Below are positions 26,213 to 35,477 of a stretch of 64,000 nucleotides of DNA, piece after piece. Each line of letters opens with the position of its first letter. The stretch's first letter is position 1. The notes under the pieces are model-generated. The model was not told the DNA's origin. It was given only the letters and a program-made list of their open reading frames with translations, and ran no database searches. The stretch spans positions 434,001 through 498,000 of the forward strand of contig NC_013009.1 in NCBI RefSeq assembly GCF_000022525.1, written 5' to 3'. The position numbers and the translations under genes are program-made. This DNA is from Neorickettsia risticii str. Illinois. GTDB lineage: Bacteria; Pseudomonadota; Alphaproteobacteria; Rickettsiales; Anaplasmataceae.

Positions 26213-28524
26213 CATCTATGACGCGATAGTCAGTTATCTTTTCTCAAGGGACAATGCTTCGAGTGATTTCTCGCACTGCCTAGTGTTGACACCGAATTAC
26301 TCATTCTCCTATTCACTAAAGAAATCTTTTACTAAACCATGTATTTTACCTAAAATTGTTAGTACTGATGCTGTTTTTCAAGACTTTGCCATTAAAAATG
26401 GATATTTTAAATATCTAAATTTTAGCAAGAAGGCGGTTCTAACGCTGTACAATCTAATGAAGGATGAGAAGCACTGCTCAATAGAAGAGGCTATGCGCAT
26501 TTTCACTAACCTTCAGCAAGGTAAGATAGAACATGACGATTCCATTCACAGCGAAATCTATAAAAAGTTCACTTATCATCGCGAATATAAGGAGTTTAAA
26601 GAGCTCGCACTGGATCTGATCTTTCGTGATTATGAAGAGGTGATAGTCGCAGGGATATATATTACTGATGAAACTTCCAGATATATTTACGAAAAGGCGT
26701 TAGCAAATAATTGTCCAATTTTTATTTATGGTCTAGAGCCAACCTATGACGCTGCACCAGAGCATTTCCTATATCAAACCTTGAATTTTCAAAAAGAAAA
26801 GAATCTTGGAATCGCATCCTTAAAAAAAGACAGAACAGTATCGCAGCTAAACACTGACCTGGATCCAAATTTTTTCCCTGAAACAAAAGAAAATAAGGAA
26901 AAATCTCAAGTCAGATACGATTTACGCTTTTGCGAAGAGAGTAATGAACACCATATGGTAGAGTCTGCTGTAACATATTTAACAGATTTCTACCCAGATG
27001 TAGCACTTGTGACAGCTAACTATTGCTTAGTTAAAAAGATTGGAGCAAGGCTAAGCAACAAGGAAAATATCAACCTCATATTTAAGGAAAAATACACAGC
27101 CCATCCAGATGGAATTTTTCTCTTAAAACTTTTAGATACGGCAATACTTGGTGAAACTGATATCAGCTTCATTGCACTTTTGAAGCATCCGTATATCTAC
27201 GAACAAAACACCGAAATCATTGATTGCATAGAAGATTCAATTATAAGGACGACAAAAAGTAAACAAATAACACAAGAAGCACGACTTTTCTTGGAAAAAA
27301 CAAAGAGGTGGGGCAAAGGCTTTCTCCATGCAAAAAACTTTGCTGAGTATCACATCAAGTGGTCAGACGCAATTACAAATCGTATTACCTGTAAAGGAAA
27401 AAGAATTCTCGAATTTATAAAGAAATACTCACCAAGATTCACTGATATATATGAGTATAGACAAGTATTATCATTTTTTCTGGGAAGACAGTATTTTTAT
27501 CCATTCACAGATAACAAACGGTTCATTAATGTTTTCTCGCCAAAGGAAGCATCATTCCTAGCATATAGGAATGCAATTCTCCTTGATTGCACTGAAGAGG
27601 ACTTTCAAATAAGGGATCCGTTAGTGATGCTAAACTTATTTCATATCCTTAGCACAAAAAGAAGTATTGTTATTTTTAACAAAGAGAAAGCGCTCTCTAG
27701 GTTATTCTTACAAATTCAGCACTCATGTGCAGGTAACTACGAGATAAAAAAAGAACCAACTCAACCAATAGAAACAGTAGCGGTTGTAAAAGAGAAACTT
27801 TTCGTGCCAATGGAAATGCTTCCTAAAAAGCTTTCTCCGACCATGATAGAGTTACTCATCAATGATCCTTATAAATTTTATGTACGCTACATACTGGCAA
27901 TCAAAGAGACAAATTCCGTAGTAGTAAAGCCAGGCCAAAAGGAGTTTGGGTATATAATGCATAAGGTTTTTCAAGGTGCAAGTAAAACTCACTTTTCTAA
28001 AGAAGAATATACAAGAATTTTAGGAAACGAGCTCAAAATATATGCAACGCGGTACCAATACGTAAAAAATTTATGGCTGCCACGGGGATTAAAGATCCTC
28101 GAACAATTCGCTACTTTTCACAATGAAAGACTAGGAGAAATCGATACACTAGAAAATGAAAAAGAGCTAAGCATTTTTATCGCAGATGGATTAGAACTTT
28201 TTTTGTAGATTTGATAGGATAGAATCCCTGAAGGATGGTACAGTAAACATTGTAGAATTCAAAACGGGTACTATACCAACTTTTAAGGACATAAGCAGTC
28301 TTGCAAAGCCACAACTTCCTCTTCAGGGGCTGATATTACAAAAAAACAGGAACGTGAGATTCAATTCAATGATGTATTGTAAACCTTCAACTGAGAAAGT
28401 GACTGTGAAAAAACTTCAATCGCCAGAGGAGACAATAGCAGAGACACAAGAAAAGTTAACGACGCTAGCACAGATATATCTTTCCGGAGAGTTTGATTTC
28501 CTCGGTAATATACCGAAAAACTAA
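26184..28524 (+). pseudogene. addB: AddB-type helicase/nuclease gene with a frame break in a T7 run
   Basis: The main frame (674 codons) stops at 28206-28208 immediately after CTT TTT TTG. One base on, the next frame continues for about 105 codons as RFDRIESLKDGTVNIVEFKTG, KPQLPLQGLILQKN and ends at TAA 28522-28524. These are the RecB-family nuclease motifs of AddB (DRiDr, DYKTG with Glu for Asp, QLPLE), and upstream GYIMHKVFQG supplies the conserved His of the first nuclease motif. With six T instead of seven, the protein would be a continuous 779 residues, short for AddB (about 1000). With AddA it would process double-strand ends for RecA loading. The start lies within rbfA. Confidence 0.75.
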
Positions 28525-28665
28525 ATTGGTTAGATGCAATTGCTGAAACCACTAAGCTGAATTTAATGGGAAGGGGAACCCAATTTAAGAAAAACGCTTT
28601 CGAAATAAAATTGCTTTAAGTCTGTCATGCGACTGTCAAGTATCTGAACTGTAGGATAATACCGA
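28525..28665. other. Leader region before guaB
   Basis: About 140 nt between the addB stop and the terminator-like hairpin. It has no open frame I can support and is the only space for a separate guaB promoter. Confidence 0.35.
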
Positions 28666-28697
28666 AAAAGTAAGGTAGCCTTACTTTTATTTTTTTG
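28666..28697 (+). terminator. Strong Rho-independent terminator hairpin just before guaB
   Basis: AAAAGTAAGG-TAG-CCTTACTTTT is a perfect 10-bp stem with a 3-nt loop, followed by ATTTTTTT. It ends about 20 nt before the guaB start, so it terminates the nusA-to-addB transcript or sits in the guaB leader as an attenuator. Confidence 0.8.
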
Positions 28698-28716
28698 ATA
28701 AAAATGCTAGGAATTA

Positions 28717-30165
28717 ATGATGGAACAGGGATACACATTCGATGACGTACTGCTCGTCCCTAAATATTCAGAAGTTCTTCCGCGAGATGTAAGTACGGAG
28801 ACTTACCTCACGCAGGAAATAAGGCTTGGTGTACCTATCGTCTCGTCCGCGATGGATATGGTGACGGAGGCTCGTCTTGCGATATGCCTGGCTAAGCATG
28901 GGGGAATTGGGATAATTCACCGAAATATGACTCCGGAGGCTCAGGCTCTAGAAATTCGCAAGGTAAAGAAATATGAGAGCTGGATTGTTTCTGATCCCGT
29001 AACAGTTTCCCCAGATGATAGATTGGAGAAAATCTCAGCACTTAAAAGGCAACATGGCTATTCTGGTTTGCCCGTTGTAGATGAAAAGAACAAACTCATA
29101 GGAATACTGACAAATAGAGACGTGCGTTTTGTTGAAGATGGTTCCAGAAAGGTCTCGGAGCTCATGACAACAAAAAACCTGATCACAGTAAAAGAAGGAA
29201 TAACCTATGATGAGGCTAGACTGTTGTTTCATAAACACAAAATAGAAAGACTGATCGTGGTTGATGAGGAATTTAGGTGTGTTGGCTTAATAACAGTCAA
29301 AGATATCGCTAATACCAATGCTCACCCAAATGCTTGCAAAGATTCGAAGAGTAGGTTGAGAGTGGGTGCAGCAGTTGGTGTGACAGGTAGCTTCTTGGAA
29401 AGGGTCGATTTATTAGTAAGAGAAAATGTAGACGTCGTTGTGATAGATACTGCCCATGCACATACAAAAATCGTTGGGGACGCAATAAAGCAAATAAGGA
29501 GCCACTTTGGAAATATACAGCTTATTGCTGGAAATATTGCAACTGCTGCAGCTGCAGAATACTTGATCAAAATGGGTGTGAATGGAGTCAAGGTTGGCAT
29601 CGGTCCTGGATCGATATGTACAACTCGTGTAGTCACAGGGATCGGAGTCCCTCAATTCACAGCTATTCTAAATGTCGCAAGTGTATGTAAAAAAACAGAT
29701 GTTAAGGTCATTGCAGATGGTGGTATACGCTATTCAGGTGATATCGCTAAGGCGCTTGCAGCTGGAGCAGATTGCGTGATGATTGGCTCCTTATTTGCCG
29801 GAACTGATGAATCTCCAGGGGAAGTAATATTATATAAGGGACGTTCATATAAGAGCTATAGAGGAATGGGCTCTGTGGGTGCTATGAGCACTGGCTCCTC
29901 AGATAGGTACTTCCAGAATTCCTCAATGAAGCTCGTACCTGAGGGAGTCGAAGGGCTAGTACCACTAAAGGGCGCACTCAGCGAGACAGTATATCAGCTC
30001 GTCGGCGGTGTAAGATCCTCTATGGGCTATACTGGCTGCAAAAACATCTACGAAATGAAAAATAACTGTAGTTTCATTCACATAACCACCGCTTCAAATA
30101 ATGAGGGACATCCACACGATATCGTGATAACTCACGAATCTCCCAACTATTCCAAAACTCACTAA
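28717..30165 (+). CDS. guaB: Inosine-5'-monophosphate dehydrogenase
   Basis: The 482-residue enzyme oxidises IMP to XMP in GTP synthesis. It begins [20 protein letters not shown], contains two CBS domains (about residues 90-200), then the TIM barrel with DTAHAHT (family form DTAHGHS), the catalytic loop [20 protein letters not shown] with Cys at about 301, [33 protein letters not shown] and the flap [10 protein letters not shown]. Two adjacent ATG codons exist; AGGA at 28709 gives better spacing to the second (28720). The gene sits 20 nt behind a strong terminator-like hairpin. Confidence 0.96.
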   Translation: MMEQGYTFDDVLLVPKYSEVLPRDVSTETYLTQEIRLGVPIVSSAMDMVTEARLAICLAKHGGIGIIHRNMTPEAQALEIRKVKKYESWIVSDPVTVSPDDRLEKISALKRQHGYSGLPVVDEKNKLIGILTNRDVRFVEDGSRKVSELMTTKNLITVKEGITYDEARLLFHKHKIERLIVVDEEFRCVGLITVKDIANTNAHPNACKDSKSRLRVGAAVGVTGSFLERVDLLVRENVDVVVIDTAHAHTKIVGDAIKQIRSHFGNIQLIAGNIATAAAAEYLIKMGVNGVKVGIGPGSICTTRVVTGIGVPQFTAILNVASVCKKTDVKVIADGGIRYSGDIAKALAAGADCVMIGSLFAGTDESPGEVILYKGRSYKSYRGMGSVGAMSTGSSDRYFQNSSMKLVPEGVEGLVPLKGALSETVYQLVGGVRSSMGYTGCKNIYEMKNNCSFIHITTASNNEGHPHDIVITHESPNYSKTH

Positions 30166-30323
30166 ATCAAACAAACCGTTTGGTGTCTACTTAGGTAGTT
30201 CTCTTTAGTTCAAATTTTATACTATTTTAGATTTTTTATATCTATGTAATATATCTTTTATAAAATTATTTTAACAGATATGTTATGAATTGCTTTCTAG
30301 CAAAATAAATGTAATACTAGAAA

Positions 30324-32891
30324 GTGTATCCTTTATATTCTATGCCAATAATATTTGGCCTGGGTCTTTGTTTGTATACACGTATATTCAGTTACATATA
30401 TTTAATTGTCGTGCCTAGTTTCTACAATGATCATAATGCTCCTCCCTTCGCAACTACAGGAGTACCAATCAGTGGTGCTTTTTCTGAATTCAAAGCGGTT
30501 CTAAGTCCTAGAGAAAATGGTGACTTTAGGGGCCAGAGCATTCTTGTGCCAGGTTACTCTCATTCTCCAACGAGCTTTGACACTTCTAGCTCAAGTGAAG
30601 ATGAAGATATTTCCGAGGTGGAATCGTTGTTCTCAACCTCCACTTCTTCTCAGGATCCTCAGAAAGAAAATCTCCACTTCGGACAAGTCCTATCTGATGC
30701 AGGATCAGTTTCTTCAAGTGTCACTCCTACTGTTGAAGAAGATTCCAGTACACGTGAACCTGAGATACTCATTGAAGATGGTGAACTTCACACTATTCCA
30801 ACTCTGGAACATCAGCACCCACCTTCTTATACGAGTCGTGTTTTAAGCGGCATAACACAGAATACTTCCGCTGCACTGGATATAGCAGGAGGCTATGTGC
30901 AATCCTTCTCTTCTAACTTAAGCGGTGCTTTTGGCGGCTTAATGCAAGGTACTTCAAACGCTTTATATGCCGCAGGAAGCTATATTTACAATAGTGTGGC
31001 TCCTGTTTCTTCAAGTGTCACTCCTACTGTTGAAGAAGATTCCAGTACACGTGAACCTGAGATACTCATTGAAGATGGTGAACTTCACACTATTCCAACT
31101 CTGGAACATCAGCACCCACCTTCTTATACGAGTCGTGTTTTAAGCGGCATAACACAGAATACTTCCGCTGCACTGGATATAGCAGGAGGCTATGTGCAAT
31201 CCTTCTCTTCTAACTTAAGCGGTGCTTTTGGCGGCTTAATGCAAGGTACTTCAAACGCTTTATATGCCGCAGGAAGCTATATTTACAATAGTGTGGCTCC
31301 TGTTTCTTCAAGTGTCACTCCTACTGTTGAAGAAGATTCCAGTACACGTGAACCTGAGATACTCATTGAAGATGGTGAACTTCACACTATTCCAACTCTG
31401 GAACATCAGCAACCACCTTCTTATACGAGTCGTGTTTTAAGCGGCATAACACAGAATACTTCCGCTGCACTGGATATAGCAGGAGGCTATGTGCAATCCT
31501 TCTCTTCTAACTTAAGCGGTGCTTTTGGTGGCTTAATGCAAGGTACTTCAAACGCTTTATATGCCGCAGGAAGCTATATTTACAATAGCAACACCTCCCA
31601 GACAGCTTATAGCAGGTTTCAGAACTACCTTGGCAATGGCGCTGAGAATATGAGGAATGGGTTCAGTAAAGTTGGAAAAAGGATTTTGTCGTCGACTGCA
31701 CACAATGTTGTGAATAGTGCCTTTCCAGAATCCATGGAAACATTACAGAACCTTAATCGATTTTTAAAGGATGGAAGTGAACTGTCGTCAAGGATAGAGA
31801 AATCCTTAATATCGGGCATAAATAATGCTGTCACACATCTGGAGGATACAAGCGAAAATGTTTCAGCTGCTGCAGCTGCATTCTCCGAGTCATTCAATGG
31901 AACTTCGCTCCACATAACTCGGTTGTTCCATATATTTATGGAGCTGAACAATGCTGTCTTGCGTCGTAATCGTGAGGGTGTTGTTGATGCGCTTGAGAAA
32001 ATGCTCAAGCAGGTAGCAAAACTTCAAGCTTTGTGTCTTTTGAATAGTGACACTCAAGAGAATCATAATGATAAACTCACGCATTTAGACCGTCTTTCTA
32101 TAAAAATTGCGCGACTTTTATCCATAGCTAAGGGAAGTGATACTTTATATTCGTGGGATTGTATATATTCGTGGAATCGTAATAAACTATATACTTTCCT
32201 TGAATTAGACAAAATAAAAGAATATTTTCCTCGTTCCAGTAATATCCAAGACACGATCGAGCATATGCATGGTGTAATCCCTCGCGTTAGAATGGCCTGT
32301 CTTGATACATCCAAGTCTGCAAATTCGCTCTCTGTTATTTCGGATAACATAAAGCTTTTTAGTCTGATCGGTAGTGTTCAGATTTTACCACTTGCAGCGT
32401 TTGTGCTTCGGTGCTCGGTCAATCAGGATAACAATGTTGCTTATGTGGCTTGCGCGGTAATGCAGGCTCTCGCTGTTGCAATAATATTCACGCTCACGGG
32501 TAGATATTTTCAGGAAGCAAAGCTTTTTAAAAAACTCGACAACAACGGCATTGCAAGCGATCATGCCTCAGTTACAAAAGTCTGTGCTGCGCGCACAATC
32601 ATAATTGGAGCATTCTCGGCTTTACCTGTAGCATTGATAACACTTGGTATTTATACAGCAGATGCTGCAACCACGACAAAGACCCACATAGCATTGGTAT
32701 CTACACTCTTCGTCCTTTCATTAGCTCTGAGTATAGTCTTGCCCGTAGTATACAAGGTATATCCACAACGTCAGGAAGAAGCGGGTCCGCATACACCTAA
32801 TCACCCTTCTGTGCATCCGGACAGCAAAACTCCCCCTAGCACTAGTATTCCGTCTAGCAGCGTCGTCACTCCTACCAACAGACAGAGGTAA
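30324..32891 (+). CDS. Tandem-repeat protein with C-terminal membrane helices, unknown function
   Basis: An 855-residue protein of no recognised family. The N-terminus has one hydrophobic segment (FSYIYLIVV), then an acidic Ser-rich stretch (SSSSEDEDISEVESLF). Residues about 129-422 are three copies of a 99-residue unit (see repeat). A helical, possibly coiled-coil region follows (ETLQNLNRFLKDGSELSSRI to about 640), then four hydrophobic helices in two hairpins (about 680-820) and a Pro/Ser/Thr-rich tail. Each repeat has an acidic part with PPSY and a Gly/Ala/Ser-rich amphipathic part. The first codon used is GTG; an ATG at 30342 is an equally good start. The layout suggests a surface or host-directed protein. 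It ends 4 nt before the opposing mlaD stop. Confidence 0.8.
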   Translation: MYPLYSMPIIFGLGLCLYTRIFSYIYLIVVPSFYNDHNAPPFATTGVPISGAFSEFKAVLSPRENGDFRGQSILVPGYSHSPTSFDTSSSSEDEDISEVESLFSTSTSSQDPQKENLHFGQVLSDAGSVSSSVTPTVEEDSSTREPEILIEDGELHTIPTLEHQHPPSYTSRVLSGITQNTSAALDIAGGYVQSFSSNLSGAFGGLMQGTSNALYAAGSYIYNSVAPVSSSVTPTVEEDSSTREPEILIEDGELHTIPTLEHQHPPSYTSRVLSGITQNTSAALDIAGGYVQSFSSNLSGAFGGLMQGTSNALYAAGSYIYNSVAPVSSSVTPTVEEDSSTREPEILIEDGELHTIPTLEHQQPPSYTSRVLSGITQNTSAALDIAGGYVQSFSSNLSGAFGGLMQGTSNALYAAGSYIYNSNTSQTAYSRFQNYLGNGAENMRNGFSKVGKRILSSTAHNVVNSAFPESMETLQNLNRFLKDGSELSSRIEKSLISGINNAVTHLEDTSENVSAAAAAFSESFNGTSLHITRLFHIFMELNNAVLRRNREGVVDALEKMLKQVAKLQALCLLNSDTQENHNDKLTHLDRLSIKIARLLSIAKGSDTLYSWDCIYSWNRNKLYTFLELDKIKEYFPRSSNIQDTIEHMHGVIPRVRMACLDTSKSANSLSVISDNIKLFSLIGSVQILPLAAFVLRCSVNQDNNVAYVACAVMQALAVAIIFTLTGRYFQEAKLFKKLDNNGIASDHASVTKVCAARTIIIGAFSALPVALITLGIYTADAATTTKTHIALVSTLFVLSLALSIVLPVVYKVYPQRQEEAGPHTPNHPSVHPDSKTPPSTSIPSSSVVTPTNRQR
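30708..31588 (+). repeat. Three in-frame 297-nt tandem repeats
   Basis: Units start at 30708, 31005 and 31302; the spacing is exactly 297 nt (99 codons), and the last copy lacks its final 10 nt. Copies one and two look identical base for base; copy three differs at two positions that I found (His to Gln before PPSY, and one silent GGC to GGT). Such identity means recent duplication or ongoing homogenisation, and copy number probably varies between strains. Confidence 0.95.
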
Positions 32892-32895
32892 GCGT

Positions 32896-33333
32896 CTATC
32901 TAAGCTTTAGCGTTATTATCGACCTAAGGATTTTTTCCATATCCAGTGCGGAGCGCGTCCTCTCAAATGTTCCGCCTGGTGGGAGTACCTCACTGCTTGT
33001 ACCCGGGTCTATGTTAATGTGCTTTGTGGTAGACAAGATGTTTCCTGCCGAAACCATTGCTACGCTATCACTCGGCAGGCGAATTCTTTCACTAACACAC
33101 ATTCTTATATGCACCATAAATGAGTCCTCTATGGAAACCTCTGTAACTCTGCCAACCTTTACACCAGAAAGGAAAACATCGCTGCCGATTGAAAGACCCG
33201 ATGCATTATCAAATATAGCATTTAATTCATAACAATCACTTCTTTTTAGAAGAGAGAAGTTACTACTCAGAAAAACAAAAATAAGAGCCGACACTAAAAG
33301 AACAAGTGTCCCAGAAAAAAACCTCAGATCCAT
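32896..33333 (-). CDS. mlaD: MCE-domain lipid transport protein MlaD
   Basis: The 145-residue protein has an N-terminal membrane anchor (MDLRFFSGTLVLLVSALIFV) followed by one MCE domain: YELNAIFDNASGLSIGSDVF, LSGVKVGRVTEVSI and IRMCVSERIRLPSDSVAMV with KHINIDPGTS. This is the single-MCE form that works with an MlaEF-type ABC transporter to move phospholipids between inner and outer membrane. I used the ATG at 33333; a longer frame to 33387 overlaps the NDUFA12-like gene and adds 18 residues without similarity. Its partner genes are not in the window. Confidence 0.88.
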   Translation of the reverse strand: MDLRFFSGTLVLLVSALIFVFLSSNFSLLKRSDCYELNAIFDNASGLSIGSDVFLSGVKVGRVTEVSIEDSFMVHIRMCVSERIRLPSDSVAMVSAGNILSTTKHINIDPGTSSEVLPPGGTFERTRSALDMEKILRSIITLKLR

Positions 33334-33355
33334 ACCGATAAGCGACACTACTATG

Positions 33356-33619
33356 CTATGGCCTCCACGGTACATAAGGCAAAGCACCTACTTCATCCCT
33401 TGCCGAAGTCTCACCCAACCCACAAAACCGCGATGCTTCAGTAGAGGATGAACCATCCGGAACAAAATCAACAGCGTGGTGAAGCCAAAGATGCCACTCA
33501 AAAGCAATCTTGGTTGGATCACACTCACTTGTTGCATACCGAACAAACCTCCGACTACCACGCTTGTAATAACGATTCCCTGCATTATCAACACCAACCA
33601 GCGTGTCCTTACAAAACAT
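33356..33619 (-). CDS. NDUFA12-family (B17.2-like) complex I accessory protein
   Basis: An 87-residue protein that reads TLVGVDNAGNRYYKRGSRRF, VRYATSECDPTKIAFEWHLW and LHHAVDFVPDG. This matches the NDUFA12/B17.2 pattern (lvGxDxxGNxYYe, rRwVxy, PxEWHxWLHH), one of the few supernumerary complex I subunits shared by mitochondria and alphaproteobacteria. It binds the peripheral arm of NADH dehydrogenase. The ATG at 33619 is nine nt from the RNase D stop, and mlaD follows after 22 nt. Confidence 0.88.
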   Translation of the reverse strand: MFCKDTLVGVDNAGNRYYKRGSRRFVRYATSECDPTKIAFEWHLWLHHAVDFVPDGSSSTEASRFCGLGETSARDEVGALPYVPWRP

Positions 33620-33628
33620 ATTTAAACC

Positions 33629-34279
33629 TCAAATCTTATGGCTGAATATATCCTGATTCTCCCATCCAAGTAAATCTAGTTCTGCTCTATAGGGTAAAAA
33701 CTGGAAACACGCCTGCGCAAGCTCAATCCTCTTTTCTCTCTTTAACATCACATCCAAGGCTTCTTTTATTGCATGCAAATACAACACATCAGAGGCAGCA
33801 TAGCTCATTTGTTCTCGCGTCAAGGAGGCTGAACCCCAATCCGAACTCTGCTTACCCTTGTTAAGCCTCACACCCAATAGATCTGAGCAAAGCTCCTTAA
33901 GACTATGATGATCTGTATACGTTCTAACAAGTCTGGAAGCTATTTTCGTGCAGTAACAATTCTCTGTCAAAACACCAAGGTAGTGGCGCAAGATCGCTAT
34001 ATCAAACCTTGCAAAATGGAAAATCTTGATGACCGCAGGGTCAACGATCAAACTCTTGAGCCGTGGAGCAGAATAGTCCGTACCATTGAACCTCACCAGA
34101 TGGGCTGTACCATCACCTGTAGACAGTTGCACAAGACACAGTCTGTCCCTTCGATTTACGAGCCCCATAGACTCCGTGTCAACTGCAATCGCGTCAGACA
34201 GAGGGAAGTCAGCGGGCACATCACCCTCATAGATATAATACTTATTCACGGTCGGTAAAAAAACTAAAATATAAATCAC
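33629..34279 (-). CDS. rnd: RNase D-like 3'-5' exonuclease
   Basis: The protein of up to 216 residues is a single DEDDy exonuclease domain: AIAVDTESMGL (Exo I, Asp and Glu), IFHFARFDIAIL (Exo II, Asp) and MSYAASDVLYL (Exo III, Tyr and Asp). The HRDC domain of full-length RNase D is absent, as in the short alphaproteobacterial form. It trims the 3' ends of tRNA precursors and other small RNAs. Both possible starts are GTG (34279 or 34249); the first adds ten hydrophobic residues and neither has a clear ribosome site. It lies 8 nt behind recA. Confidence 0.88.
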   Translation of the reverse strand: MIYILVFLPTVNKYYIYEGDVPADFPLSDAIAVDTESMGLVNRRDRLCLVQLSTGDGTAHLVRFNGTDYSAPRLKSLIVDPAVIKIFHFARFDIAILRHYLGVLTENCYCTKIASRLVRTYTDHHSLKELCSDLLGVRLNKGKQSSDWGSASLTREQMSYAASDVLYLHAIKEALDVMLKREKRIELAQACFQFLPYRAELDLLGWENQDIFSHKI

Positions 34280-34287
34280 ACTGCACG

Positions 34288-35271
34288 CTACGTTGCAATA
34301 AGCAGCAGGGAATCCCTCACTTTCCCCTCTAACTCCGCTGCTAGCTCCTTATTCTCTTTTAAGAACTGCTTCACATTTTCCTTACCCTGACCAAGCTTAA
34401 CATCCCCGTACGAATAATATGAACCTGCCTTTTCTATTATTTTGTTGCGTACACCAATCTCGATTATTTCACCAAACTTCGAAATACCCTCAGTGTAAAT
34501 GATATCAAACTCAGCTTGTTTAAACGGAGGTGCTACCTTATTTTTAACCACCTTTACCCGCGTCTGGTTACCCACAACATCCTCTTTATCCTTAATTGAA
34601 CCAATTTTGCGAATATCAATCCTGACGGACGAATAGAATTTCAATGCATTGCCCCCCGTCGTTGTTTCGGGACTACCAAACATAACACCAATCTTCATCC
34701 GGATCTGGTTAATAAACACAACAACGCAGTTGCTACGAGATACGGAAGCTGTGATTTTTCGGAGTGCCTGACTAAGCAACCTAGCCTGAAGCCCAACATG
34801 TAGATCCCCCATTTCTCCTTCTATCTCTGCTCTTGGGGTAAGAGCAGCAACAGAATCGACAACTATCACATCAACTGCACCAGACTTAATAAGACTGTCT
34901 ACTATCTCCAAGGCTTGCTCGCCAGTATCCGGCTGCGAAATTAATAGCTCTTCAATTTTAACACCTAATCTTTTTGCATAAACAGGATCCAAAGCATGCT
35001 CAGCATCAACAAATGCACACGTTCCGCCGTTTTTCTGCGCTTCAGCTATTATGTGAAGCGTAAGCGTAGTCTTCCCAGAACTTTCCGGTCCAAATATCTC
35101 AATAATTCGCCCCTTTGGTATACCTCCACCGAGAGCACTATCCAACCCTATGGAACCTGTAGAAATACACTCCACCGAAGCCGGCTCCTGACTAAAAGTC
35201 ATTATGGAACCTTTCCCAAACATTTTTTCAATCTGAGCCACAACGCCCTTAAGCGCATCTTCCCTGTCCAT
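34288..35271 (-). CDS. recA: Recombinase RecA
   Basis: The 327-residue RecA has the Walker A motif [11 protein letters not shown], Walker [21 protein letters not shown], the L2 loop [20 protein letters not shown] followed by [13 protein letters not shown], and the C-terminal [15 protein letters not shown]. It forms the strand-exchange filament and works with the AddAB end-processing enzyme. The C-terminal acidic tail of longer RecA proteins is nearly absent. No SOS box is recognisable upstream. Divergent from the PleC-like kinase. Confidence 0.98.
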   Translation of the reverse strand: MDREDALKGVVAQIEKMFGKGSIMTFSQEPASVECISTGSIGLDSALGGGIPKGRIIEIFGPESSGKTTLTLHIIAEAQKNGGTCAFVDAEHALDPVYAKRLGVKIEELLISQPDTGEQALEIVDSLIKSGAVDVIVVDSVAALTPRAEIEGEMGDLHVGLQARLLSQALRKITASVSRSNCVVVFINQIRMKIGVMFGSPETTTGGNALKFYSSVRIDIRKIGSIKDKEDVVGNQTRVKVVKNKVAPPFKQAEFDIIYTEGISKFGEIIEIGVRNKIIEKAGSYYSYGDVKLGQGKENVKQFLKENKELAAELEGKVRDSLLLIAT

Positions 35272-35477
35272 TAAAAATCAACTCGCAACCCTCACGCTCC
35301 CAGACATTGTATGACACAATTTACTTAGGAACAATGCCATTACTACACTAGCATCAGCTATGTAAATCTCTTCTACTCCGTCGTACCTCTAAGCTACATA
35401 ATTTAGCAAACTATCTATATTTTTCATTACATTTGGTTATTATAAGCAGAGAAAGCACCATATACAGTGTATACAAA

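Noticed and set aside
30708-31588. CRISPR-like array
   Set aside because: The repeat unit is 297 nt, in frame and coding; there are no short repeats with unique spacers.
35460-35474. LexA-type box before pleC/recA
   Set aside because: The dyad TATACA-G-TGTATA lies close to the kinase start and does not match known SOS boxes; too short to call.
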